Positions 1 to 12,751 of a stretch of DNA of 64,000 nt are shown here, piece by piece (positions within the stretch are counted from its first letter, which is position 1; each line of letters starts with the position of its first letter). This DNA is from Fasciola hepatica. Taxonomy: Eukaryota > Platyhelminthes > Trematoda > Plagiorchiida > Fasciolidae. The DNA is taken from NCBI GenBank assembly GCA_948099385.1, contig CANUEZ040000129.1, positions 2,170,001 through 2,234,000 on the forward strand, read 5' to 3'. A model generated the notes under the pieces. It was not told where the DNA came from. It saw nothing but the letters and a program-made list of their open reading frames with translations, and searched no databases. A program made the position numbers and the translations under genes.

Positions 1-2614
1 GGCTTCGAACGGTAACAACCCGCCTCCCACACAGCGATCGACTCCTATGATGGATGACTTCTCTGTAGGGGCCTAAGTACAACGAACGCATTCCGTTATG
101 AACAACCTACAGAGCTTGGTTAATATTTGCAATTGAGTAGTAGGAGATTCGATTTGTATGTAATATGATTGATCATGCAGCTTGAACGCTCAACTCACCA
201 TTGAAAAGCATGGAAGCACTGTACAGCTGTTTCATCCTTGTTGGGAATGATCAGCAGTGCACATCCACCGAGCCCCCACGGGCACTCGAACCCGGGCTGA
301 ACGATTGTGAATCGAACACATTAACCACAAGGCTATCCGGGCTGGCTCTCAACGGTTTGTTCAACATCTACACTACATGATATAGCACCGTTCCGTCACT
401 GGCTTCGAACGGTAACAACCCGCCTCCCACACAGCGATCGACTCCTATGATGGATGACTTCTCTGTAGGGGCCTAAGTACAACGAACGCATTCCGTTATG
501 AACAACCTACAGAGCTTGGTTAATATTTGCAATTGAGTAGTAGGAGATTTGATTTGTATATAATATGATTGATCATGCAGCTTGAACGCTCAACTCACCA
601 TTGAAAAGCATGGAAGCACTGTACAGCTGTTTCATCCTTGTTGGGAATGATCAGCAGTGCACATCCACCGAGCCCCCACGGGCACTCGAACCCGGGCTGA
701 ACGATTGTTAATCGAACACATTAACCACAAGGCTATCCGGGCTGGCTCTCAACGGTTTGTTCAACATCTACAATACATGATATAGCACCGTTCCGTCACT
801 GGCTTCGAACGGTAACAACCCGCCTCCCACACAGTGATCGACTCCTATGATGGATGACTTCTCTGTAGGGGCCTAAGTACAACGAACGCATTCCGTTATG
901 AACAACCTACAGAGCTTGGTTAATATTTGCAATTGAGTAGTAGGAGATTCGATTTGTATATAATATGATTGATCATGCAGCTTGAACGCTCAACTCACCA
1001 TTGAAAAGCATGGAAGCACTGTACAGCTGTTTCATCCTTGTTGGGAATGATCAGCAGTGCACATCCACCGAGCCCCCACGGGCACTCGAACCCGGGCTGA
1101 ACGATTGTGAATCGAACACTTTAACCACAAGGCTATCCGGGCTGGCTCTCAACGGTTTGTTCAACATCTACAATACATGATATAGCACCGTTCCGTCACT
1201 GGCTTCGAACGGTAACAACCCGCCTCCCACACAGTGATCGACTCCTATGATGGATGACTTCTCTGTAGGGGCCTAAGTACAACGAACGCATTCCGTTATG
1301 AACAACCTACAGAGCTTGGTTAATATTTCCAATTGAGTAGTAGGAGATTCGATTTGTATATAATATGATTGATCATGCAGCTTGAACGCTCAACTCACCA
1401 TTGAAAAGCATGGAAGCACTGTACAGCTGTTTCATCCTTGTTGGGAATGATCAGCAGTGCACATCCACCGAGCCCCCACGGGCACTCGAACCCGGGCTGA
1501 ACGATTGTGAATCGAACACCTTAACCACAAGGCTATCCGGGCTGGCTCTCAACGGTTTGTTCAACATCTACAATACATGATATAGCACCGTTCCGTCACT
1601 GGCTTCGAACGGTAACAACCCGCCTCCCACACAGTGATCGACTCCTATGATGGATGACTTCTCTGTAGGGGCCTAAGTAAAACGAACGCATTCCGTTATG
1701 AACAACCTACAGAGCTTGGTTAATATTTCCAATTGAGTAGTAGGAGATTCGATTTGTATGTAATATGATTGATCATGCAGCTTGAACGCTCAACTCACCA
1801 TTGAAAAGCATGGAAGCACTGTACAGCTGTTTCATCCTTGTTGGGAATGATCAGCAGTGCACATCCACCGAGCCCCCACGGGCACTCGAACCCGGGCTGA
1901 ACGATTGTGAATCGAACACATTAACCACAAGGCTATCCGGGCTGGCTCTCAACGGTTTGTTCAACATCTACACTACATGATATAGCACCGTTCCGTCACT
2001 GGCTTCGAACGGTAACAACCCGCCTCCCACACAGTGATCGACTCCTATGATGGATGACTTCTCTGTAGGGGCCTAAGTACAACGAACGCATTCCGTTATG
2101 AACAACCTACAGAGCTTGGTTAATATTTCCAATTCAGTAGTAGGAGATTGATTTGTATATAATATGATTGATCATGCAGCTTGAACGCTCAACTCACCAT
2201 TGAAAAGCATGGAAGCACTGTACAGCTGTTTCATCCTTGTTGGGAATGATCAGCAGTGCACATCCACCGAGCCCCCACGGGCACTCGAACCCGGGCTGAA
2301 CGATTGTGAATCGAACACCTTAACCACAAGGCTATCCGGGCTGGCTCTCAACGGTTTGTTCAACATCTACACTACATGATATAGCACCGTTCCGTCACTG
2401 GCTTCGAACGGTAACAACCCGCCTCCCACACAGCGATCGACTCCTATGATGGATGACTTCTCTGTAGGGGCCTAAGTACAACGAACGCATTCCGTTATGA
2501 ACAACCTACAGAGCTTGGTTAATATTTGCAATTGAGTAGTAGGAGATTCGATTTGTATATAATATGATTGATCATGCAGCTTGAACGCTCAACTCACCAT
2601 TGAAAAGCATGGAA

Positions 2615-2659
2615 GCACTGTACAGCTGTTTCATCCTTGTTGGGAATGATCAGCAGTGC
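2615..2659 (-). ncRNA. Hammerhead-ribozyme-like fold in the satellite unit (representative copy, core mutated)
   Basis: Minus strand, 5' to 3': stem I strand GCACTG, core CTGATCA, stem II (TTCC with GGAT, three pairs plus a U-U) closing loop CAACAA, core GAAA, palindromic stem III ACAGCTGT, cleavage-site A, then CAGTGC, which pairs perfectly with the first strand (6 bp). This is the type I hammerhead layout with a short stem III. The conserved CUGANGA box is changed to CUGAUCA: position 8, normally a catalytic G, is C. From known hammerhead biochemistry this change should abolish or cripple cleavage. The same CTGATCA is present in the full units, so the motif is repeated about 31 times. Confidence 0.8.
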
Positions 2660-2669
2660 ACATCCACCG

Positions 2670-2742
2670 AGCCCCCACGGGCACTCGAACCCGGGCTGAA
2701 CGATTGTGAATCGAACACCTTAACCACAAGGCTATCCGGGCT
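2670..2742 (-). ncRNA. tRNA-like polymerase III promoter module in the satellite unit (representative copy)
   Basis: Read on the minus strand, this 73-nt stretch looks like a decayed tRNA. It has a partial acceptor stem (AGCCC with GGGCT), a 4-bp D stem (GCCT/AGGT) around an A-box-like TAGCCTTGTGGTTAAGG, a seven-base anticodon-type loop TTCACAA (CAC in the anticodon position), and a B box GGGTTCGAGTGCC. Only three pairs support the anticodon stem, so it is unlikely to make a working tRNA. It is better read as the internal promoter of a tRNA-derived short element. The same module sits in every 400-bp unit, just upstream (minus strand) of the hammerhead-like fold, the order seen in the schistosome SM-alpha type of repeat. 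Confidence 0.75.
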
Positions 2743-5700
2743 GGCTCTCAACGGTTTGTTCAACATCTACACTACATGATATAGCACCGTTCCGTCACTG
2801 GCTTCGAACGGTAACAACCCGCCTCCCACACAGCGATCGACTCCTATGATGGATGACTTCTCTGTAGGGGCCTAAGTACAACGAACGCATTCCGTTATGA
2901 ACAACCTACAGAGCTTGGTTAATATTTCCAATTGAGTAGTAGGAGATTCGATTTGTATATAATATGATTGATCATGCAGCTTGAACGCTCAACTCACCAT
3001 TGAAAAGCATGGAAGCACTGTACAGCTGTTTCATCCTTGTTGGGAATGATCAGCAGTGCACATCCACCGAGCCCCCACGGGCACTCGAACCCGGGCTGAA
3101 CGATTGTGAATCGAACACCTTAACCACAAGGCTATCCGGGCTGGCTCTCAACGGTTTGTTCAACATCTACACTACATGATATAGCACCGTTCCGTCACTG
3201 GCTTCGAACGGTAACAACCCGCCTCCCACACAGTGATCGACTCCTATGATGGATGACTTCTCTGTAGGGGCCTAAGTACAACGAACGCATTCCGTTATGA
3301 ACAACCTACAGAGCTTGGTTAATATTTCCAATTGAGTAGTAGGAGATTCGATTTGTATATAATATGATTGATCATGCAGCTTGAACGCTCAACTCACCAT
3401 TGAAAAGCATGGAAGCACTGTACAGCTGTTTCATCCTTGTTGGGAATGATCAGCAGTGCACATCCACCGAGCCCCCACGGGCACTCGAACCCGGGCTGAA
3501 CGATTGTGAATCGAACACCTTAACCACAAGGCTATCCGGGCTGGCTCTCAACGGTTTGTTCAACATCTACACTACATGATATAGCACCGTTCCGTCACTG
3601 GCTTCGAACGGTAACAACCCGCCTCCCACACAGCGATCGACTCCTATGATGGATGACTTCTCTGTAGGGGCCTAAGTACAACGAACGCATTCCGTTATGA
3701 ACAACCTACAGAGCTTGGTTAATATTTGCAATTGAGTAGTAGGAGATTCGATTTGTATATAATATGATTGATCATGCAGCTTGAACGCTCAACTCACCAT
3801 TGAAAAGCATGGAAGCACTGTACAGCTGTTTCATCCTTGTTGGGAATGATCAGCAGTGCACATCCACCGAGCCCCCACGGGCACTCGAACCCGGGCTGAA
3901 CGATTGTGAATCGAACACCTTAACCACAAGGCTATCCGGGCTGGCTCTCAACGGTTTGTTCAACATCTACACTACATGATATAGCACCGTTCCGTCACTG
4001 GCTTCGAACGGTAACAACCCGCCTCCCACACAGCGATCGACTCCTATGATGGATGACTTCTCTGTAGGGGCCTAAGTACAACGAACGCATTCCGTTATGA
4101 ACAACCTACAGAGCTTGGTTAATATTTGCAATTGAGTAGTAGGAGATTCGATTTGTATATAATATGATTGATCATGCAGCTTGAACGCTCAACTCACCAT
4201 TGAAAAGCATGGAAGCACTGTACAGCTGTTTCATCCTTGTTGGGAATGATCAGCAGTGCACATCCACCGAGCCCCCACGGGCACTCGAACCCGGGCTGAA
4301 CGATTGTGAATCGAACACCTTAACCACAAGGCTATCCGGGCTGGCTCTCAACGGTTTGTTCAACATCTACACTACATGATATAGCACCGTTCCGTCACTG
4401 GCTTCGAACGGTAACAACCCGCCTCCCACACAGCGATCGACTCCTATGATGGATGACTTCTCTGTAGGGGCCTAAGTACAACGAACGCATTCCGTTATGA
4501 ACAACCTACAGAGCTTGGTTAATATTTCCAATTGAGTAGTAGGAGATTCGATTTGTATATAATATGATTGATCATGCAGCTTGAACGCTCAACTCACCAT
4601 TGAAAAGCATGGAAGCACTGTACAGCTGTTTCATCCTTGTTGGGAATGATCAGCAGTGCACATCCACCGAGCCCCCACGGGCACTCGAACCCGGGCTGAA
4701 CGATTGTGAATCGAACACCTTAACCACAAGGCTATCCGGGCTGGCTCTCAACGGTTTGTTCAACATCTACACTACATGATATAGCACCGTTCCGTCACTG
4801 GCTTCGAACGGTAACAACCCGCCTCCCACACAGTGATCGACTCCTATGATGGATGACTTCTCTGTAGGGGCCTAAGTACAACGAACGCATTCCGTTATGA
4901 ACAACCTACAGAGCTTGGTTAATATTTGCAATTGAGTAGTAGGAGATTCGATTTGTATATAATATGATTGATCATGCAGCTTGAACGCTCAACTCACCAT
5001 TGAAAAGCATGGAAGCACTGTACAGCTGTTTCATCCTTGTTGGGAATGATCAGCAGTGCACATCCACCGAGCCCCCACGGGCACTCGAACCCGGGCTGAA
5101 CGATTGTGAATCGAACACCTTAACCACAAGGCTATCCGGGCTGGCTCTCAACGGTTTGTTCAACATCTACACTACATGATATAGCACCGTTCCGTCACTG
5201 GCTTCGAACGGTAACAACCCGCCTCCCACACAGCGATCGACTCCTATGATGGATGACTTCTCTGTAGGGGCCTAAGTACAACGAACGCATTCCGTTATGA
5301 ACAACCTACAGAGCTTGGTTAATATTTCCAATTGAGTAGTAGGAGATTCGATTTGTATATAATATGATTGATCATGCAGCTTGAACGCTCAACTCACCAT
5401 TGAAAAGCATGGAAGCACTGTACAGCTGTTTCATCCTTGTTGGGAATGATCAGCAGTGCACATCCACCGAGCCCCCACGGGCACTCGAACCCGGGCTGAA
5501 CGATTGTGAATCGAACACCTTAACCACAAGGCTATCCGGGCTGGCTCTCAACGGTTTGTTCAACATCTACACTACATGATATAGCACCGTTCCGTCACTG
5601 GCTTCGAACGGTAACAACCCGCCTCCCACACAGCGATCGACTCCTATGATGGATGACTTCTCTGTAGGGGCCTAAGTACAACGAACGCATTCCGTTATGA

Positions 5701-8700
5701 ACAACCTACAGAGCTTGGTTAATATTTGCAATTGAGTAGTAGGAGATTCGATTTGTATATAATATGATTGATCATGCAGCTTGAACGCTCAACTCACCAT
5801 TGAAAAGCATGGAAGCACTGTACAGCTGTTTCATCCTTGTTGGGAATGATCAGCAGTGCACATCCACCGAGCCCCCACGGGCACTCGAACCCGGGCTGAA
5901 CGATTGTGAATCGAACACCTTAACCACAAGGCTATCCGGGCTGGCTCTCAACGGTTTGTTCAACATCTACACTACATGATATAGCACCGTTCCGTCACTG
6001 GCTTCGAACGGTAACAACCCGCCTCCCACACAGCGATCGACTCCTATGATGGATGACTTCTCTGTAGGGGCCTAAGTACAACGAACGCATTCCGTTATGA
6101 ACAACCTACAGAGCTTGGTTAATATTTCCAATTGAGTAGTAGGAGATTCGATTTGTATATAATATGATTGATCATGCAGCTTGAACGCTCAACTCACCAT
6201 TGAAAAGCATGGAAGCACTGTACAGCTGTTTCATCCTTGTTGGGAATGATCAGCAGTGCACATCCACCGAGCCCCCACGGGCACTCGAACCCGGGCTGAA
6301 CGATTGTGAATCGAACACCTTAACCACAAGGCTATCCGGGCTGGCTCTCAACGGTTTGTTCAACATCTACAATACATGATATAGCACCGTTCCGTCACTG
6401 GCTTCGAACGGTAACAACCCGCCTCCCACACAGTGATCGACTCCTATGATGGATGACTTCTCTGTAGGGGCCTAAGTACAACGAACGCATTCCGTTATGA
6501 ACAACCTACAGAGCTTGGTTAATATTTGCAATTGAGTAGTAGGAGATTCGATTTGTATATAATATGATTGATCATGCAGCTTGAACGCTCAACTCACCAT
6601 TGAAAAGCATGGAAGCACTGTACAGCTGTTTCATCCTTGTTGGGAATGATCAGCAGTGCACATCCACCGAGCCCCCACGGGCACTCGAACCCGGGCTGAA
6701 CGATTGTGAATCGAACACCTTAACCACAAGGCTATCCGGGCTGGCTCTCAACGGTTTGTTCAACATCTACACTACATGATATAGCACCGTTCCGTCACTG
6801 GCTTCGAACGGTAACAACCCGCCTCCCACACAGCGATCGACTCCTATGATGGATGACTTCTCTGTAGGGGCCTAAGTACAACGAACGCATTCCGTTATGA
6901 ACAACCTACAGAGCTTGGTTAATATTTGCAATTGAGTAGTAGGAGATTCGATTTGTATATAATATGATTGATCATGCAGCTTGAACGCTCAACTCACCAT
7001 TGAAAAGCATGGAAGCACTGTACAGCTGTTTCATCCTTGTTGGGAATGATCAGCAGTGCACATCCACCGAGCCCCCACGGGCACTCGAACCCGGGCTGAA
7101 CGATTGTGAATCGAACACCTTAACCACAAGGCTATCCGGGCTGGCTCTCAACGGTTTGTTCAACATCTACACTACATGATATAGCACCGTTCCGTCACTG
7201 GCTTCGAACGGTAACAACCCGCCTCCCACACAGCGATCGACTCCTATGATGGATGACTTCTCTGTAGGGGCCTAAGTACAACGAACGCATTCCGTTATGA
7301 ACAACCTACAGAGCTTGGTTAATATTTGCAATTGAGTAGTAGGAGATTCGATTTGTATGTAATATGATTGATCATGCAGCTTGAACGCTCAACTCACCAT
7401 TGAAAAGCATGGAAGCACTGTACAGCTGTTTCATCCTTGTTGGGAATGATCAGCAGTGCACATCCACCGAGCCCCCACGGGCACTCGAACCCGGGCTGAA
7501 CGATTGTGAATCGAACACCTTAACCACAAGGCTATCCGGGCTGGCTCTCAACGGTTTGTTCAACATCTACACTACATGATATAGCACCGTTCCGTCACTG
7601 GCTTCGAACGGTAACAACCCGCCTCCCACACAGCGATCGACTCCTATGATGGATGACTTCTCTGTAGGGGCCTAAGTACAACGAACGCATTCCGTTATGA
7701 ACAACCTACAGAGCTTGGTTAATATTTCCAATTGAGTAGTAGGAGATTCGATTTGTATATAATATGATTGATCATGCAGCTTGAACGCTCAACTCACCAT
7801 TGAAAAGCATGGAAGCACTGTACAGCTGTTTCATCCTTGTTGGGAATGATCAGCAGTGCACATCCACCGAGCCCCCACGGGCACTCGAACCCGGGCTGAA
7901 CGATTGTGAATCGAACACCTTAACCACAAGGCTATCCGGGCTGGCTCTCAACGGTTTGTTCAACATCTACACTACATGATATAGCACCGTTCCGTCACTG
8001 GCTTCGAACGGTAACAACCCGCCTCCCACACAGCGATCGACTCCTATGATGGATGACTTCTCTGTAGGGGCCTAAGTACAACGAACGCATTCCGTTATGA
8101 ACAACCTACAGAGCTTGGTTAATATTTGCAATTGAGTAGTAGGAGATTCGATTTGTATATAATATGATTGATCATGCAGCTTGAACGCTCAACTCACCAT
8201 TGAAAAGCATGGAAGCACTGTACAGCTGTTTCATCCTTGTTGGGAATGATCAGCAGTGCACATCCACCGAGCCCCCACGGGCACTCGAACCCGGGCTGAA
8301 CGATTGTGAATCGAACACCTTAACCACAAGGCTATCCGGGCTGGCTCTCAACGGTTTGTTCAACATCTACACTACATGATATAGCACCGTTCCGTCACTG
8401 GCTTCGAACGGTAACAACCCGCCTCCCACACAGCGATCGACTCCTATGATGGATGACTTCTCTGTAGGGGCCTAAGTACAACGAACGCATTCCGTTATGA
8501 ACAACCTACAGAGCTTGGTTAATATTTGCAATTGAGTAGTAGGAGATTCGATTTGTATATAATATGATTGATCATGCAGCTTGAACGCTCAACTCACCAT
8601 TGAAAAGCATGGAAGCACTGTACAGCTGTTTCATCCTTGTTGGGAATGATCAGCAGTGCACATCCACCGAGCCCCCACGGGCACTCGAACCCGGGCTGAA

Positions 8701-11700
8701 CGATTGTGAATCGAACACCTTAACCACAAGGCTATCCGGGCTGGCTCTCAACGGTTTGTTCAACATCTACACTACATGATATAGCACCGTTCCGTCACTG
8801 GCTTCGAACGGTAACAACCCGCCTCCCACACAGCGATCGACTCCTATGATGGATGACTTCTCTGTAGGGGCCTAAGTACAACGAACGCATTCCGTTATGA
8901 ACAACCTACAGAGCTTGGTTAATATTTCCAATTGAGTAGTAGGAGATTCGATTTGTATATAATATGATTGATCATGCAGTTTTAACGCTCAACTCACCAT
9001 TGAAAAGCATGGAAGCTCTGTACAGCTGTTTCATCCTTGTTGGGAATGATCAGCAGTGCACATCCACCGAGCCCCCACGGGCACTCGAACCCGGGCTGAA
9101 CGATTGTGAATCGAACACCTTAACCACAAGGCTATCCGGGCTGGCTCTCAACGGTTTGTTCAACATCTACACTACATGATATAGCACCGTTCCGTCACTG
9201 GCTTCGAACGGTAACAACCCGCCTCCCACACAGCGATCGACTCCTATGATGGATGACTTCTCTGTAGGGGCCTAAGTACAACGAACGCATTCCGTTATGA
9301 ACAACCTACAGAGCTTGGTTAATATTTCCAATTGAGTAGTAGGAGATTCGATTTGTATATAATATGATTGATCATGCAGCTTGAACGCTCAACTCACCAT
9401 TGAAAAGCATGGAAGCACTGTACAGCTGTTTCATCCTTGTTGGGAATGATCAGCAGTGCACATCCACCGAGCCCCCACGGGCACTCGAACCCGGGCTGAA
9501 CGATTGTGAATCGAACACTTTAACCACAAGGCTATCCGGGCTGGCTCTCAACGGTTTGTTCAACATCTACACTACATGATATAGCACCGTTCCGTCACTG
9601 GCTTCGAACGGTAACAACCCGCCTCCCACACAGCGATCGACTCCTATGATGGATGACTTCTCTGTAGGGGCCTAAGTAAAACGAACGCATTCCGTTATGA
9701 ACAACCTACAGAGCTTGGTTAATATTTCCAATTGAGTAGTAGGAGATTCGATTTGTATGTAATATGATTGATCATGCAGCTTGAACGCTCAACTCACCAT
9801 TGAAAAGCATGGAAGCACTGTACAGCTGTTTCATCCTTGTTGGGAATGATCAGCAGTGCACATCCACCGAGCCCCCACGGGCACTCGAACCCGGGCTGAA
9901 CGATTGTGAATCGAACACCTTAACCACAAGGCTATCCGGGCTGGCTCTCAACGGTTTGTTCAACATCTACACTACATGATATAGCACCGTTCCGTCACTG
10001 GCTTCGAACGGTAACAACCCGCCTCCCACACAGCGATCGACTCTTATGATGGATGACTTCTCTGTAGGGGCCTAAGTACAACGAACGCATTCCGTTATGA
10101 ACAACCTACAGAGCTTGGTTAATATTTCCAATTGAGTAGTAGGAGATTCGATTTGTATGTAATATGATTGATCATGCAGCTTGAACGCTCAACTCACCAT
10201 TGAAAAGCATGGAAGCACTGTACAGCTGTTTCATCCTTGTTGGGAATGATCAGCAGTGCACATCCACCGAGCCCCCACGGGCACTCGAACCCGGGCTGAA
10301 CGATTGTGAATCGAACACCTTAACCACAAGGCTATCCGGGCTGGCTCTCAACGGTTTGTTCAACATCTACACTACATGATATAGCACCGTTCCGTCACTG
10401 GCTTCGAACGGTAACAACCCGCCTCCCACACAGCGATCGACTCCTATGATGGATGACTTCTCTGTAGGGGCCTAAGTACAACGAACGCATTCCGTTATGA
10501 ACAACCTACAGAGCTTGGTTAATATTTGCAATTGAGTAGTAGGAGATTCGATTTGTATATAATATGATTGATCATGCAGCTTGAACGCTCAACTCACCAT
10601 TGAAAAGCATGGAAGCACTGTACAGCTGTTTCATCCTTGTTGGGAATGATCAGCAGTGCACATCCACCGAGCCCCCACGGGCACTCGAACCCGGGCTGAA
10701 CGATTGTGAATCGAACACCTTAACCACAAGGCTATCCGGGCTGGCTCTCAACGGTTTGTTCAACATCTACACTACATGATATAGCACCGTTCCGTCACTG
10801 GCTTCGAACGGTAACAACCCGCCTCCCACACAGCGATCGACTCCTATGATGGATGACTTCTCTGTAGGGGCCTAAGTACAACGAACGCATTCCGTTATGA
10901 ACAACCTACAGAGCTTGGTTAATATTTGCAATTGAGTAGTAGGAGATTCGATTTGTATATAATATGATTGATCATGCAGCTTGAACGCTCAACTCACCAT
11001 TGAAAAGCATGGAAGCACTGTACAGCTGTTTCATCCTTGTTGGGAATGATCAGCAGTGCACATCCACCGAGCCCCCACGGGCACTCGAACCCGGGCTGAA
11101 CGATTGTGAATCGAACACCTTAACCACAAGGCTATCCGGGCTGGCTCTCAACGGTTTGTTCAACATCTACACTACATGATATAGCACCGTTCCGTCACTG
11201 GCTTCGAACGGTAACAACCCGCCTCCCACACAGCGATCGACTCCTATGATGGATGACTTCTCTGTAGGGGCCTAAGTACAACGAACGCATTCCGTTATGA
11301 ACAACCTACAGAGCTTGGTTAATATTTGCAATTGAGTAGTAGGAGATTCGATTTGTATATAATATGATTGATCATGCAGCTTGAACGCTCAACTCACCAT
11401 TGAAAAGCATGGAAGCACTGTACAGCTGTTTCATCCTTGTTGGGAATGATCAGCAGTGCACATCCACCGAGCCCCCACGGGCACTCGAACCCGGGCTGAA
11501 CGATTGTGAATCGAACACCTTAACCACAAGGCTATCCGGGCTGGCTCTCAACGGTTTGTTCAACATCTACACTACATGATATAGCACCGTTCCGTCACTG
11601 GCTTCGAACGGTAACAACCCGCCTCCCACACAGCGATCGACTCCTATGATGGATGACTTCTCTGTAGGGGCCTAAGTACAACGAACGCATTCCGTTATGA

Positions 11701-12528
11701 ACAACCTACAGAGCTTGGTTAATATTTCCAATTGAGTAGTAGGAGATTCGATTTGTATATAATATGATTGATCATGCAGCTTGAACGCTCAACTCACCAT
11801 TGAAAAGCATGGAAGCACTGTACAGCTGTTTCATCCTTGTTGGGAATGATCAGCAGTGCACATCCACCGAGCCCCCACGGGCACTCGAACCCGGGCTGAA
11901 CGATTGTGAATCGAACACCTTAACCACAAGGCTATCCGGGCTGGCTCTCAACGGTTTGTTCAACATCTACACTACATGATATAGCACCGTTCCGTCACTG
12001 GCTTCGAACGGTAACAACCCGCCTCCCACACAGCGATCGACTCCTATGATGGATGACTTCTCTGTAGGGGCCTAAGTACAACGAACGCATTCCGTTATGA
12101 ACAACCTACAGAGCTTGGTTAATATTTCCAATTGAGTAGTAGGAGATTCGATTTGTATATAATATGATTGATCATGCAGCTTGAACGCTCAACTCACCAT
12201 TGAAAAGCATGGAAGCACTGTACAGCTGTTTCATCCTTGTTGGGAATGATCAGCAGTGCACATCCACCGAGCCCCCACGGGCACTCGAACCCGGGCTGAA
12301 CGATTGTGAATCGAACACCTTAACCACAAGGCTATCCGGGCTGGCTCTCAACGGTTTGTTCAACATCTACACTACATGATATAGCACCGTTCCGTCACTG
12401 GCTTCGAACGGTAACAACCCGCCTCCCACACAGCGATCGACTCCTATGATGGATGACTTCTCTGTAGGGGCCTAAGTACAACGAACGCATTCCGTTATGA
12501 ACAACCTACAGAGCTTGGTAATATTTCC

Positions 12529-12751
12529 AATTGAGTAGTAGGAGATTCGATTTGTATGTTATATGATTGATCATGCAGCTTGAACGCTCAACTCACCATT
12601 GAAAAGCATGGAACCTCTGTACAGATGTTTCGTTATCCCCACATGTTTGAATCATCTGTACAATGCTTCCATGTTTTTCATTGGTGATTTGAGCGTTCAA
12701 GCTGCATGATGAATCGTATTACTTACAAATCGATTCTCCTACTACTCAATT
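12529..12751. repeat. Palindromic right end of the satellite array
   Basis: The last partial unit runs into its own inverted copy: arms at 12,529-12,627 and 12,653-12,751 (99 nt each, roughly 85-90% identical) around a 25-nt spacer. The right arm is the reverse complement of the unit segment from AATTGAGTAGTAGG to GTACAGATG. The arms are more diverged from each other than neighbouring monomers are. The turn falls inside the hammerhead-like segment. Beyond 12,751 no satellite sequence is visible. Confidence 0.9.

Larger units (their letters stand above)
1..12640. repeat. 400-bp tandem satellite array, about 31.6 units
   Basis: A unit beginning GGCTTCGAACGG recurs every 400 bp (starts 1, 401, 801, 1201, 1601, 2001, then 2400, 2800 and so on to 12400). 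One unit is 399 bp because of a single-base deletion near 2149. Copies are almost identical; differences are a handful of single-base alternatives (for example CAGC/CAGT, TTTGC/TTTCC, GTATA/GTATG) that recur in non-adjacent units, as expected from unequal exchange or conversion. Each monomer contains a perfect 9-bp inverted repeat (CTCTGTAGG and CCTACAGAG, 36 nt apart, e.g. 2460-2513). On the minus strand it also has a tRNA-like module and a hammerhead-like fold. No long reading frame is conserved. The array begins outside the window, so its true length is unknown. Confidence 0.98.

Noticed and set aside
2670..2742. A cluster of about 31 functional tRNA-Val(CAC) genes in the satellite
   Set aside because: Only three anticodon-stem pairs and a broken acceptor stem; the module is better explained as a SINE-type promoter.
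8964..9179. 71-codon open frame in the satellite
   Set aside because: It exists only because of a few variant bases in one monomer (TTTTAACG in place of CTTGAACG); the other units are closed.
1..12640. Regular repeats resembling a CRISPR array
   Set aside because: The 400-bp monomers are identical along their whole length with no unique spacers, in a eukaryotic context. It is a satellite.
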